Source: Crossaster papposus (Eukaryota; Echinodermata; Asteroidea; Velatida; Solasteridae). Taken from it: a stretch of DNA of 64,000 nt. Shown one piece after another: positions 51,601 to 54,920 of this stretch. The stretch lies in assembly GCA_037893245.1 (NCBI GenBank), contig JBAIAA010000120.1, positions 1,178,001-1,242,000 of the forward strand, given 5' to 3'. Position 1 is the first letter of the stretch. Each line of letters begins with the position of its first letter. The position numbers and the translations under genes were made by a program. The notes beneath the pieces were generated by a model. It was given only the letters and a program-made list of their open reading frames with translations, was not told the origin of the DNA and did no database searches.

Positions 51601-54600
51601 AGGAATCTCCCCCAATACCTTGTTTCAACTTAAGTAATCGGCACCTAAAGTTGAAAAATTGTGAAAAATCAATTCTGATTTATTTTTTTTAGTTGGCAAG
51701 GTATCTAAGATTCACACTGTGCATTTTTATTGTGGAAATTTACCCCCAAATGTGGAGAAAAAATGTTCACTGCCATAGGTGGTAGTTTAAAAAAAAAATC
51801 CTTTTTCTGAAAATAAGATAGCTAAAGTTTGGCAGGCCATTGTCAACTTTCCTGTGGTGTATCTTTGGAATTGATTGAGCTACAGACATATCATTAGTAT
51901 CAATGTTTTGGATTTCTGTAAATATCCTTGTACATCTGTAAAAATTATGTTTGTAATTTTGTGTAAATGTTGTTGTATTTATGTGTACTGTTATTTTATT
52001 TAATGGTGTATGCAGGGTCCCAATGAAAACCAGTTTTAAAGTGCACCTCTAAGTAAAAATTGTTTTCTCTGATTTTACATGTTGGAATAAAATATGGAAG
52101 TATCCAAACCGAATGCAATATCATTGGTCTTTATATAGCCCGCCTAAAAATAGTTTAAATACCAAAACTACAACTTTGTTAGAGGTGCTCTTTAAACTGT
52201 TTGGGCACACCCTGGAGAAAGAAATGGAATAAATAAATAAATATTATTGGAAAGCTAATGAACTGCTCTTTATTATGGTGTAGAAAACTTGACAAATCAA
52301 AGGTGGGGTTTATTCCCCATTATGCCATGGCAGGTCACATTTACACCAGCTCACTCACTGTGATTGAGTGAGGGTAGTTTGTGGTCAGTTTTTTGTACCA
52401 TATAAAGGTAAACATAACAAGTTTGCAGTTTACAAGCACAACAGCACCAAAGCAAAAATATCAAAGGATCCAAAAAGCTCAATTCTTCAAAGAAGAATAA
52501 ACTATTTTAACAAGTGCTCACACATGTGTGAATACAGCAAGAAAAAAAGGAAGAAAGCTTGGCGATCATGCGGGGAATAACCTCATATGAAAAGATGCAA
52601 TATTTATTATTTCTGGGCTTTTCACAGACTTAGTGGTAGCATGTTTTCTTACTGGTTTTATGTCAACTAAAAAACAAACTTACAGAGAGTTAAATAACAA
52701 AATGGTGGGTTCATTCTTTTGCAGGTACGGTACAGCCTCGGGAACAATTTCACCAGAGGGAATATTTGGGGAAACTGTTTGCTTTGCAGTTTCCTAAATA
52801 TTTTTGCTACCAAAGTGATCATTTTTTTTCACAGTTGCATAAAAGAATTATTACAAAAAATCTGTAATGCCTGTAGCACTTTATTAAGGTAAAAATTAAA
52901 CATATTAATGCTGTTTTTCAACAAACTAATCTCTATAAAGAAATTGTTAAATCCGCTAAAACATTGACCTGGAGCAAAAGTCTTCACCCAGAATAAATGA
53001 AGTTCAATATTCACTGAAGTCATGGAAATGTAACCATAAGATCTTCACACCTGAATACAAGTACATTTTAACCCATTACTTCAGTTCTTCCATTTTGTAA
53101 ATGCAAAGTTCAATTAATATCTAGAAGAAAAACATTACACAAAATTATGTTCTCTACAGTACAGAGGGACTACGTGTAGGTTTACAAAACTTGACGGAGC
53201 TCTAGTGTGGTACAATTTTCAGTCAAGTTCTGTTTGTTAACTTTCTTGTGTTCAAGCACCAGTTTTGTGTATTGTTAAATTTGAAAGCCTTTTCTTGCCT
53301 TTTCTTTAGTTGGAGCACTACATAAATCACTCACAAAAATTGAGCTAAATGTTGTTGAGATCTTTAATAAATAAATGACATTTAAAGAATGTGATTTTGC
53401 AAATGTATTTCTGTATTTGAAATTATATTAACCCCTACCCCTAGACCTTTTTGGCTAGAAATCATCCTTAATTCTTCCAAATCCTTATTTACCAGTATAA
53501 ATTGGATTCATCCTCAATCCTTCAAAATCATCGTGTTTTTTTACATTTGTTCAGTGGATGGGTGACCACTGCCTCAATCCTCCAAAATCCTCATTCAACC
53601 AATGCTATGGGCTGAGTCAGTGCCAATGGCATCTTAGAATCAGTGTGGGTGGTATGAGCATAATGAAGGGTTCCGTTATGCATGGCTGAACATAAAGAAT
53701 GCTGGGTAGGGCCTATGACCTTGACCAATTGCATCCTCCAAAATCAACTTTCCCTCTTTGCCATTCATCCTCAATCCTCAAAAATCCTCCAAAACTGAAA
53801 TTAATAATAGTGAAGGTCGTTTGGGAAAGAAATCCAAACCATTCTTCACATTTCTCTTATATGAAACTTGAATTTGAAAGAAACTTTCAGATCTCATTCG
53901 AGCAGCTCTAGAGAAAGGCACTCTGCCACTCCAAGCCACCCAACCCCTCTTCTGTAACAATAATGAGCACACGTTTTTTTGACCTTGGTTGTGCTAGGGG
54001 CCATTCCCTTTCGGCGCTAATGCTCAGCATAGCATAGAAATCCCATTCAACCCTCTTGTTTGTGTGCATATTTGAACAGGGTGCCTTTTTCGGCTCAAAT
54101 TCCTGCATTATGTGAAAACCTGTGTGTTCAGTCCAACCATAAAGTGCTTTAGTTATAAACGGAAAAGAACTGCTGATTTTCTGCTGGATCAATGGAGCAT
54201 TAACAAAGAAGGAATCGGCCTACTATGTTTTTTCCCTTCCTCAGAGTCACCGCGGGTGGGAATACATGCCTTTTGATCAATGGCATACTTATTACTTGAA
54301 GGAAAAAGGCTGTACAGTCACAAATAAGATAGTTTGGGGTAACACCATGTGGTAATTCTCTTTGGCGAGTTGTGTGGTTCTGAAAAGGACCAGAGGGAAC
54401 TCAAAGTTTCGGACAGTATTTAAATAAAATGAAATTTCATTTAAGGCTAGCTGCTTTGTACTTTGCCAACCTGTTCCAAACATAAACTTCTGAAGCCAAT
54501 TCAAAAACATGAAACAATTCATATAGGCCTAAATTAAATTTAATTGTTTCGACAGCATTGATAATTTAACAATAAATAATAGATTAATAATAATAATAAT

Positions 54601-54920
54601 AATACCTAATCATAGACCTACTGAAATGATTAGTCTCGTTTTTATCCTCTTTTTTTCATACCGCCGGCTATTCAGGCAGCTACAAAAGTTTCATTGAACA
54701 AGAAGTTGGCCTATGTCAAGTGTAATAAAATTCTTTGGTCGATTGAACAAAATGCGGTTGGACCCCTAAAACCACAGCCGAAAACCGCAGTGAACGAAGC
54801 CGAATACCACAACATAAATAAACACAACTTACCTGAGGTGTCCTGGGCAGCTAAAAACCGTAGTCTTGACAGCAAAACCGCTGCAATAACCGTCGAAATC
54901 AGCAAGAATCGCTGCAGCAT
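454..54920 (-). CDS. LAMA1/2: Laminin subunit alpha (alpha1/alpha2 type), 5' part, 24 coding exons
   Basis: Secreted basement-membrane protein: the long-arm chain of the laminin heterotrimer, whose LamNT domain drives network polymerisation outside the cell. I joined 24 exons at GT/AG sites (each listed separately). They give a continuous 3747-nt frame, 1249 residues, with every phase matching. Order: signal peptide, LamNT (residues ~30-275), LE repeats, L4 domain (~540-730), LE repeats, then the start of a second L4 (from ~1185). The order LamNT-LE-L4-LE-L4 is that of vertebrate alpha1/alpha2 and fly wing blister; alpha3/4/5 types differ. The gene continues beyond base 1 (rest of L4, more LE, coiled coil, LG domains). 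Introns 1 and 2 are very long (about 23.0 and 12.3 kb). Family assignment is near certain; orthology to LAMA1 versus LAMA2 cannot be settled, since invertebrate deuterostomes may have a single pre-duplication gene. Confidence 0.96.
634..991. other. Laminin intron 23: no gene
   Basis: AT-rich, with an inverted pair 'cgagcttcgtctccgcctcc' / 'agacggagacgaaagcttc' at 899-970. Nothing else recognised. Confidence 0.6.
992..1132 (-). CDS. LAMA1/2: Laminin alpha exon 23: LE half-module before second L4
   Basis: Encodes [18 protein letters not shown] and [16 protein letters not shown]. [14 protein letters not shown] is the same LE-to-L4 entry motif seen in exon 10 and announces the second L4 domain. 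The acceptor is TTTTTCAG/GCC and the donor AAACAG/GTAAGA. Confidence 0.93.
1302..1717. mobile_element. Inverted-repeat element with TGTGACCTGTTCCAACG ends
   Basis: About 34-bp inverted ends: 'tgtgacctgttccaacgaaa' + 'cccggacaaagtcg' and the reverse complement at 1683-1717. The TGTGACC tip recalls family R3, but the interior differs. Fills laminin intron 22. Confidence 0.9.
1997..2159 (-). CDS. LAMA1/2: Laminin alpha exon 22: LE repeats
   Basis: Encodes [31 protein letters not shown] and [15 protein letters not shown]. The acceptor is ATTACTAG/CTG and the donor TGCAAG/GTAAAT. Confidence 0.93.
2322..2386 (-). CDS. LAMA1/2: Laminin alpha exon 21: LE repeat
   Basis: A short exon encoding [20 protein letters not shown] and C, followed by a split Ser codon. 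The CNCSxxGSxxxxCDPxxGQC pattern starts an LE module. The acceptor is CAACTAG/CCT and the donor TGCAG/GTAAAC. Confidence 0.92.
2440..2682. mobile_element. MITE family R1 (TTAACCAGTTCGCGCCGG ends), copy 1
   Basis: Flanked by TTAA, diverged ends (ttaatcaggtcgcgcc ... cgaattggttaa). The interior has the family's 'gcaaggcc.gaaat.tctg' motifs. Lies in laminin intron 20. Confidence 0.8.
2965..3282 (-). CDS. LAMA1/2: Laminin alpha exon 20: two LE repeats
   Basis: The largest exon here (106 codons). It encodes [37 protein letters not shown] and [19 protein letters not shown], ending DIHTGCK. The acceptor is CTACAG/CCC and the donor TGCAAG/GTATGT. All LE cysteines are present at regular spacing. Confidence 0.96.
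3494..3674. mobile_element. MITE family R1, copy 2 (internally shortened)
   Basis: ttaaccagttcgcgccggga ... cggcgcgaactggttaa at the ends, 181 bp, in laminin intron 19. It lacks one of the two interior 'ccttgctcg' blocks present in the ~245-bp copies. Confidence 0.88.
3839..3945 (-). CDS. LAMA1/2: Laminin alpha exon 19: LE repeat
   Basis: Encodes (V)[19 protein letters not shown] and [16 protein letters not shown], with the canonical LE '[18 protein letters not shown]' core. The acceptor is TTGACAG/TG and the donor TGTGCT/GTAAGT. Confidence 0.95.
4140..4400 (+). mobile_element. tRNA-derived SINE-like element in laminin intron 18
   Basis: 'taaagcgctcccctctcacc' and 'gcccgggttcgattccccgg' resemble a tRNA head. 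The body 'gggttttcctccctctgaaa', 'cgactcgactacgttgtagc' continues to about 4400, near the exon 18 donor. Confidence 0.65.
4445..4662 (-). CDS. LAMA1/2: Laminin alpha exon 18: LE repeats
   Basis: Encodes [39 protein letters not shown] and [13 protein letters not shown], nearly two LE modules. The SCDxLTGxCLxC and GD(A)xxAKNCQ signatures match alpha1/alpha2 chains. The acceptor is CCCTCAG/ATG and the donor CCAAG/GTGAGT. Confidence 0.95.
4958..5085 (-). mobile_element. tRNA-derived SINE-like copy, family S1
   Basis: Minus strand: 'gctcgatggtcaagtggtaa' and 'gtgggttcgagtcctacc', with the same upstream 'gattcgaaccagccagc' as the copy at 256. In laminin intron 17. The acceptor stem does not close, so it is not a tRNA gene. 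Confidence 0.72.
5228..5308 (-). CDS. LAMA1/2: Laminin alpha exon 17: LE repeat
   Basis: Encodes [20 protein letters not shown] and TGPRCE, a compact 27-codon exon inside an LE module. The acceptor is TTTCAG/TCC and the donor GAGCG/GTAAGG. The split Arg codon is completed by exon 18. Confidence 0.93.
5714..5800 (+). mobile_element. tRNA-like SINE head
   Basis: 'gctgtggcctagtggtcgga' and 'gggggatcaagttcggctt' resemble A and B boxes of a Leu/Ser-like tRNA head, in laminin intron 16. Weak. Confidence 0.45.
5958..6085 (-). CDS. LAMA1/2: Laminin alpha exon 16: LE repeat
   Basis: Encodes [20 protein letters not shown] and [14 protein letters not shown]. The acceptor is TTTTAG/TAC and the donor AACAA/GTAGGC, ending in phase 2. 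The CxCPL segment is followed in exon 17 by SCVSD, as in the conserved LE modules after the first L4 of alpha chains. Confidence 0.93.
6086..7035. other. Laminin intron 15: no feature seen
   Basis: 950 bp of AT-rich sequence with no repeat, RNA or coding signal that I recognise. Confidence 0.6.
7036..7149 (-). CDS. LAMA1/2: Laminin alpha exon 15: LE repeat
   Basis: Encodes [27 protein letters not shown] and FTAECF. The acceptor is TCCAAG/TCT. The donor TTTC/GTAAGT leaves phase 0 and joins YCAHNTTG in exon 16, preserving LE cysteine spacing. Confidence 0.92.
7396..7507 (-). CDS. LAMA1/2: Laminin alpha exon 14: end of first L4, LE resumes
   Basis: Encodes (R)[10 protein letters not shown] and [16 protein letters not shown]. 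The 'LxxVxLExA' strand closes the L4 fold, and CRCPxxYEGLSCE resumes the interrupted LE module. The acceptor is CTTAAAG/ACT and the donor TGTGAG/GTAAGG. Confidence 0.93.
7508..8051. other. Laminin intron 13: no feature seen
   Basis: 544 bp containing a short inverted pair ('cgtaaaagccgc' near 7627 and 'gcggcttttgcg' near 7749). No gene. Confidence 0.55.
8052..8281 (-). CDS. LAMA1/2: Laminin alpha exon 13: first L4 domain, C-terminal part
   Basis: Encodes [22 protein letters not shown] and [20 protein letters not shown]. The TERDWHRL...F(M/L)xxLxxLxxLxIRA pattern is typical of the L4 core. The acceptor is TTCCAG/GGT and the donor TCCAG/GTAGGA, ending in phase 2. Confidence 0.94.
8808..9043. 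mobile_element. Palindromic element with CCAGTCAGC ends in laminin intron 12
   Basis: Begins 'ccagtcagccaaactatgtt' and ends 'aacatagt'-type inverted sequence '...atacatagttttgctgactgg'. An inner inverted pair 'gaaatatccaaacacgcgtt'/'aacgcgtgtttggatatttc' surrounds the centre. Confidence 0.85.
9082..9180 (-). CDS. LAMA1/2: Laminin alpha exon 12: first L4 domain, middle
   Basis: Encodes [19 protein letters not shown] through DIDVIME. LTAYGGxLxFTVSY is the conserved L4 strand that follows LGNK. The acceptor is TTTTGCAG/TTG and the donor ATGGAG/GTAAAT. Confidence 0.94.
9296..9536. mobile_element. MITE family R1, copy 3
   Basis: ttaaccaattcgccctggga ... ccggcgcgaactggttaa, in laminin intron 11. 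The interior repeats 'ccttgctcg' twice. Confidence 0.88.
9598..9765 (-). CDS. LAMA1/2: Laminin alpha exon 11: first L4 (laminin IV) domain, N-terminal part
   Basis: Encodes [12 protein letters not shown] through [17 protein letters not shown]. The YFWRAPxPYLGNK block is diagnostic of laminin IV type A/B folds. The acceptor is GTAACAG/ATC and the donor AACAAG/GTAGGT. Confidence 0.95.
9918..10250 (+). mobile_element. SINE-like repeat S2, copy in laminin intron 10
   Basis: A B-box-like 'gcccgggttcgaatcctgcc' is followed by a body shared with 60770-60990: 'cctgcctgatt', 'ttctctctacaggttt', 'gtgagctgca', 'agggatccttggttt'. The left flank 'gttttagaggtgggaggaaa' is a near inverse of 'ttttccttcaacctctaaaa', so the unit is partly palindromic. 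Confidence 0.72.
10328..10468 (-). CDS. LAMA1/2: Laminin alpha exon 10: LE repeat leading into L4
   Basis: Encodes [18 protein letters not shown] and [16 protein letters not shown], the LE half-module that opens into the first inserted laminin IV domain. The CxCFG...C pattern is where L4 domains interrupt an LE module. The acceptor is TTAAAG/GAA and the donor GAGAAG/GTAACA. Confidence 0.94.
10469..10914. other. Laminin intron 9: no feature seen
   Basis: 446 bp, no coding or repeat signal recognised. Confidence 0.6.
10915..11070 (-). CDS. LAMA1/2: Laminin alpha exon 9: LE repeats
   Basis: Encodes [34 protein letters not shown] and [12 protein letters not shown]. It covers the end of one LE module and the start of the next. 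The acceptor is TTCTTCAG/AAT and the donor TGTAAA/GTGAGT, phase 0 at both ends. Confidence 0.95.
11071..11426. other. Laminin intron 8: no feature seen
   Basis: 356 bp, AT-rich, nothing recognised. Confidence 0.6.
11427..11521 (-). CDS. LAMA1/2: Laminin alpha exon 8: LE repeat
   Basis: Encodes [11 protein letters not shown] through [13 protein letters not shown], the first half of an LE module. The acceptor is GACCAG/CC and the donor TTG/GTAAGT. A longer open frame across this stretch in another frame is a shadow. Confidence 0.92.
11522..11947. other. Laminin intron 7: no feature seen
   Basis: 426 bp. An open plus-strand frame crosses it, but it is antisense to exon 8 and has no recognisable content. 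Confidence 0.6.
11948..12157 (-). CDS. LAMA1/2: Laminin alpha exon 7: LE repeat
   Basis: Encodes [36 protein letters not shown] and [13 protein letters not shown], an LE module with the usual eight-cysteine spacing. The acceptor is CCTCTCCCAG/CC and the donor GTCC/GTGAGT. The phase-1 codon joins exon 6 through a Pro. Confidence 0.95.
12342..12486 (+). repeat. Minisatellite of 10-14 bp TTGTGA-type units
   Basis: Repeats of 'ttgtgattga', 'ttgtgaatgaa' and 'cttgtgatt', in laminin intron 6. Imperfect tandem array. Confidence 0.88.
12588..12705 (-). CDS. LAMA1/2: Laminin alpha exon 6: LE1 to LE2
   Basis: Encodes [20 protein letters not shown] and then [11 protein letters not shown], the highly conserved laminin LE1 core ([10 protein letters not shown]). 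The acceptor is AACAG/GTG and the donor GAAC/GTAAGC, leaving phase 1. Confidence 0.95.
13034..13178. mobile_element. CCCTAA-ended short repeat R4, copy 1
   Basis: About 145 bp: 'ttaaccctaaccctgcca', 'cagcacagtgcatctgtggt', 'gacaaagtatgcaatctgtt', ending 'ggcagggtttctctagccaa' + 'aataccctggagggtt'. Lies in laminin intron 5. Confidence 0.88.
13303..13404 (-). CDS. LAMA1/2: Laminin alpha exon 5: end of LamNT, start of LE1
   Basis: A 34-codon exon encoding [20 protein letters not shown] and continuing RTCIRD. This is the universal LamNT-to-LE1 junction, where the Cys-x-Cys begins the first EGF-like repeat. The acceptor is TTGATAG/TAT after a run of T; the donor is CCG/GTATAC. A 4.3-kb inverted-repeat element ends only 40 bp upstream of this acceptor. 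Confidence 0.93.
13445..13838 (+). repeat. Left inverted arm of element 1 with 153-bp sub-repeat
   Basis: Positions 13445-13784 match the reverse complement of 17357-17706. A 153-bp period is visible: 'gccatctt' at 13573 and 13726, 'ttttaggggtct' at 13674 and 13827. Only the left arm keeps the end of the second sub-repeat (13785-13838). Base composition is ordinary; the A-to-G depletion begins directly after it. Confidence 0.9.
13839..16483 (+). pseudogene. Penelope-like reverse transcriptase, A-to-G hypermutated and frameshifted
   Basis: Remnant of a Penelope-like element (PLE) RT in three frames: an N-terminal region around 13861-14150; the segment with [34 protein letters not shown] and PDIVVEP (about 14680-15090); and the palm and thumb (about 15360-16483). 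Visible are RT motif A as SMDVVSMC (metal-binding Asp kept, 15472-15510), motif C as CGGD where PLEs have YxDD (15773-15784), GYLDLTIF, the '[13 protein letters not shown]' thumb and the C-terminal '[21 protein letters not shown]'. The body is unusually poor in A and rich in G, with Lys/Asn/Ile/Thr positions turned into Gly/Arg/Glu/Val/Ala. The long open frames on both strands come from loss of A and are not evidence of function. There is no GIY-YIG endonuclease. Confidence 0.88.
16412..16862 (+). repeat. Hypermutated copy of the PLE 3' end (copy 1)
   Basis: Aligns base for base with 16917-17353. Differences are about 80 A-to-G changes (copy 2 to copy 1), one C-to-T, one G-to-T, and a lengthened G run at 16456-16475. 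There are no G-to-A or T-to-C changes that I can see. It ends at the shared 'ccatctcatttctaaaat'. Confidence 0.93.
16917..17353 (+). repeat. Unmutated partial second copy of the PLE 3' end (copy 2)
   Basis: Head-to-tail partial copy directly after copy 1. It reads [20 protein letters not shown] and then Asp-stop, resembling the end of the PLE fragment at 28776-29330 ([13 protein letters not shown]). It therefore keeps the ancestral state, and copy 1 is the altered one. Partial tandem copies are typical of PLE integration. The 55 bases before it (16863-16916) I cannot place. Confidence 0.88.
17357..17706 (-). repeat. Right inverted arm of element 1
   Basis: Reverse complement of 13445-13784 with few differences. 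The main one is about 10 extra bases, mostly T (AAAAAAAAAGG when inverted), near the tip. It is not hypermutated. Confidence 0.92.
17707..18511. other. Laminin intron 4, part upstream of element 1: no feature seen
   Basis: About 800 bp between the right end of element 1 and exon 4. I searched both strands for laminin blocks and found none. Confidence 0.6.
18512..18625 (-). CDS. LAMA1/2: Laminin alpha exon 4: LamNT, late part
   Basis: Encodes [20 protein letters not shown] through ENVYRR. The [10 protein letters not shown] block is the end of the LamNT beta-sandwich. The acceptor is TTCAAG/AAA and the donor CGACGG/GTAGGA, both in phase 0. Confidence 0.93.
18895..19197 (-). CDS. LAMA1/2: Laminin alpha exon 3: LamNT, middle part
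   Basis: Encodes [59 protein letters not shown] and [13 protein letters not shown], all hallmark LamNT blocks. The acceptor is TTGCAG/GTT. I place the donor at ATG/GTATGC because it leaves phase 0 and joins to [13 protein letters not shown] in exon 4 as in relatives. Confidence 0.95.
19569..19809. mobile_element. Palindromic MITE R5 (GGGGCCAATTTCACGGAGCT ends), copy 1
   Basis: About 36-bp inverted ends 'ggggccaatttcacggagct' + 'gctaagcac' and the reverse complement at 19773-19809. The interior again repeats 'atgctaagcaaa'. Lies in laminin intron 2. Confidence 0.93.
19810..21598. other. Laminin intron 2 segment: no gene seen
   Basis: AT-rich sequence with a poly-C run at about 20458-20472 and simple A/T tracts. 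No coding homology recognised. Confidence 0.55.
21599..21974. mobile_element. MITE family R2 (AGGTAGGATACACCATT ends), copy 1
   Basis: Ends 'aaggtatgatacaccatttg' and 'accaatggcgtatcctacctttaa'. The interior has a short palindrome 'gcgatcggcagagggcgatcgc' and 'catgatcataaaacttcg'. Followed by a partial second copy at 22047-22200. Lies in laminin intron 2. Confidence 0.82.
22047..22200. mobile_element. MITE family R2, partial copy
   Basis: Right part of the family only: 'aacataagaaccactgcccg', 'catgatatttactataaaat', 'cagttaccaatggttgatct'. Confidence 0.75.
22598..23040. mobile_element. MITE family R3 (TGTGACCCGCTCCATCG ends), copy 1
   Basis: 443 bp. Starts 'tgtgacccgctccatcgtaa' and ends 'gatggagcgggtcaca', with longer imperfect inverted ends (caggaataagtcgctg / gagacttattcctga). 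Lies in laminin intron 2. Confidence 0.93.
23041..26693. other. Laminin intron 2 segment: only telomere-like repeats recognised
   Basis: Apart from 23990-24115, I see no repeat family, RNA or coding similarity. Many short open frames are AT-rich chance frames. Confidence 0.55.
23990..24115. repeat. Interstitial telomere-like repeats with TGTCCCGGG flanks, copy 1
   Basis: (CCCTAA)n at about 24041-24090, interrupted, preceded by 'tctatgtgtcccgggttctg' and followed by 'ccctgtttgtgtcccg'. In laminin intron 2. Confidence 0.88.
26694..27480 (-). repeat. Left arm of element 2: decayed copy of the 203-bp repeat
   Basis: Carries inverted, diverged versions of the array unit: 'ggtgccattttttcggacac', 'tatgcaaattagttatgacgtcat', and further tatgcaaatt copies. 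Spacing runs 203, 162, 178 bp, so indels have accumulated. Confidence 0.75.
27481..27825. other. Non-repeat spacer inside element 2
   Basis: T-rich sequence between the decayed arm and the direct repeats. I see no coding or structural signal. Confidence 0.5.
27826..28385. repeat. Two diverged ~290-bp direct repeats in the 3' region of element 2's PLE
   Basis: 27826-28075 and 28130-28385 share, in order, 'cgttatttattttg/cgttatttttttgag', 'aagtatcat.tgga', 'tggtctgcagagata', a T-rich run and 'ggtcagttc.gccacattat.tctgc...cagtctgt'. They lie 3' of the RT stop codon, so they are probably part of its untranslated tail. Confidence 0.75.
28776..29330 (-). pseudogene. Penelope-like RT C-terminal fragment (5'-truncated)
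   Basis: An open frame whose recognisable part starts near [19 protein letters not shown] (about 29293). It continues with the RT thumb ([20 protein letters not shown]), then [40 protein letters not shown] and the tail [12 protein letters not shown]. The palm (motifs A-E) is missing. The first ~12 residues come from the adjacent 203-bp repeat. There is no GIY-YIG domain after the RT: the stop follows an acidic/Gln tail, as in element 1. It is not hypermutated. The reading frame is intact over about 180 codons, suggesting relatively recent insertion or copying. Confidence 0.85.
29311..30190 (+). repeat. 203-bp tandem array, about 4.3 units
   Basis: 'atggcacc' recurs at 203-bp steps (T at 29315, 29518, 29721, 29924, 30127). 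Units are nearly identical and carry 'tatgacgtcatacttaatttgcataaaag'. The array abuts the truncated PLE frame at 29311 and forms most of the right arm of element 2. Confidence 0.97.
30232..31537. other. Laminin intron 2, end nearest exon 2
   Basis: Holds the truncated R2 copy (31001-31268); otherwise unremarkable. Confidence 0.55.
31001..31268. mobile_element. MITE family R2, copy 2 (truncated)
   Basis: Opposite orientation: starts 'aaaggtaggatacaccattg' and runs through 'ggatatctagggcaatcatt' but lacks the other end. It lies about 270 bp from laminin exon 2. Confidence 0.8.
31538..31833 (-). CDS. LAMA1/2: Laminin alpha exon 2: LamNT, first part
   Basis: Encodes (G)[20 protein letters not shown]..., the classic start of the alpha-chain LamNT domain. 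It includes the conserved NATCGEG motif with an N-glycosylation sequon, [21 protein letters not shown] and [13 protein letters not shown]. The acceptor is TTCTCAG/GTC and the donor CAACAG/GTGAAT. It is separated from exon 1 by a 23-kb intron and from exon 3 by a 12.3-kb intron. Confidence 0.95.
32752..33202. mobile_element. MITE family R3, copy 2
   Basis: Same ends and interior as copy 1, about 450 bp, in laminin intron 1. Differences are scattered single bases and small indels. Confidence 0.93.
33203..35574. other. Laminin intron 1 segment: no gene seen
   Basis: Includes the LINE tail at 34250 and G-rich runs at 34872-34910. No coding similarity. Confidence 0.55.
34250..34312 (+). mobile_element. 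LINE/SINE 3' tail remnant
   Basis: 'actggcgctatacaagtttg' followed by (tat)n, the 'GCGCTATACAAxT' terminal motif common to CR1/L2/RTE-type elements. No coding part seen. Confidence 0.55.
35575..35816. mobile_element. MITE family R1, copy 4
   Basis: TTAA-flanked with matching 18-bp inverted ends. It abuts a family R2 copy at its right TTAA. Lies in laminin intron 1. Confidence 0.92.
35814..36200. mobile_element. MITE family R2, copy 3
   Basis: 'aaaggtagtatacaccattt' to 'caatggtgtatactaccttt', with an inner palindrome 'cgcgatcgcc'/'ggcgatcgcg' at about 35981-36005. Confidence 0.88.
37250..37640 (-). mobile_element. LINE (CR1/L2-type) 3' end fragment
   Basis: The minus frame at 37638-37417 ends [20 protein letters not shown] and then [11 protein letters not shown], the C-terminal 'WNxLPxxxR...FKxxLKTHLF' block of CR1/L2-like LINE reverse transcriptases. 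It is followed by a 3' UTR ending 'aaaagcgcattataaatatt' and a (TGTAA)n tail seen on the plus strand as (attac)n at 37252-37280. Heavily 5'-truncated and non-functional. Confidence 0.88.
38291..38532. mobile_element. MITE family R1, copy 5
   Basis: ttaaccagttcgcgccggag ... cggcacaaactggttaa, in laminin intron 1. Confidence 0.92.
38606..38695. repeat. Short palindrome (ACTGTAGTCTGTAGA ends)
   Basis: 'actgtagtctgtagattgtg' to 'aactacagtctacaag' with a centre 'caacacaattataattgtgttg'. Probably a small MITE. Confidence 0.75.
39252..39500. mobile_element. MITE family R1, copy 6
   Basis: ttaaccagttcgcgccggga ... ccggcgcgaactggttaa, in laminin intron 1. It abuts an R2 copy on its right, as copy 4 does. 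Confidence 0.92.
39500..39879. mobile_element. MITE family R2, copy 4
   Basis: 'aacggtaggatacataattt' to 'caatggcgtatcacaccttt'. Directly adjoins R1 copy 6. Confidence 0.85.
42436..42517. repeat. Near-perfect 80-bp palindrome
   Basis: 'ataagatttgtattcatatt' + 'tttctcacactattgact' is followed after 3 bases by its near reverse complement 'tcaatagtgtgacaaaaata' + 'tggatacaaatcttat'. In laminin intron 1. Confidence 0.93.
43707..43779 (+). other. tRNA-like sequence (probable pseudogene or SINE head)
   Basis: 'tagctcagttggtagagcgc' gives a perfect D arm and A box; 'ggttcaagtcccgc' is a B box; 5' ggcaa can pair with 3' ttgcc. One base is missing in the acceptor/T-arm register, the T stem has an A-C mismatch, and the anticodon stem is irregular, so I do not call an active tRNA. 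The flank 43480-43706 is unusually GC/Py-rich and may be the same element. Confidence 0.5.
46935..47135. repeat. Interstitial telomere-like repeats inside inverted repeats, copy 2
   Basis: Several 'ctatgt(g/t)tcccgggtt' units at 46940-47015, then a degenerate (CCCTAA)n tract at 47016-47092, then the inverse 'gggacacatagaacccggga' + 'cacatagg'. In laminin intron 1. Confidence 0.9.
48708..48945 (-). mobile_element. Decayed S2 relative
   Basis: 'aaagttttagaggttagagg' ... 'gaatcaagcagaggctggaa' matches the left half of the repeat at 9918. The rest is unrecognisable. Confidence 0.5.
50938..51275. mobile_element. MITE family R2, copy 5
   Basis: 'taaaggtaggatacatttgc' to 'caatggtgtatcctacaag', in laminin intron 1. 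Preceded by TTTAA. Confidence 0.85.
52035..52200. mobile_element. Small MITE (TTTAAAGTGCACCTCTAA ends) nested in a LINE-like tail
   Basis: Ends 'tttaaagtgcacctctaa' and 'ttagaggtgctctttaaa'. It interrupts 'atgcagggtcccaatgaaaa' and 'gggcacaccctgg...aataaataaataa', which together look like a LINE 3' UTR and tail. Confidence 0.8.
53450..53800. repeat. Degenerate 'atcctcaatcctccaaaatc' repeats
   Basis: 'catcctcaatccttcaaaat' and variants recur at about 53455, 53510, 53570, 53730 and 53765, separated by unrelated sequence. In laminin intron 1. I do not recognise the element. Confidence 0.55.
54833..54920 (-). CDS. LAMA1/2: Laminin alpha exon 1: start codon and signal peptide
   Basis: Begins ATG CTG CAG, encoding [20 protein letters not shown] and then RFLAAQDTS. 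This is a hydrophobic secretion signal with likely cleavage near Ala-Ala/Gln. The donor is CACCTCAG/GTAAG. It ends in phase 1, supplying the first base of a Gly codon completed by exon 2, which starts Leu-Phe-Pro as in known laminin N-termini. No in-frame homologous sequence lies upstream, so this ATG is chosen as the start. Confidence 0.88.

Larger units (their letters stand above)
51276..54832. other. Laminin intron 1 segment next to exon 1
   Basis: Contains a LINE-like 3' tail interrupted by a MITE (about 51880-52240), the degenerate repeats at 53450-53800 and a TAA/ATA microsatellite near 54585-54602. No gene seen. Confidence 0.5.
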
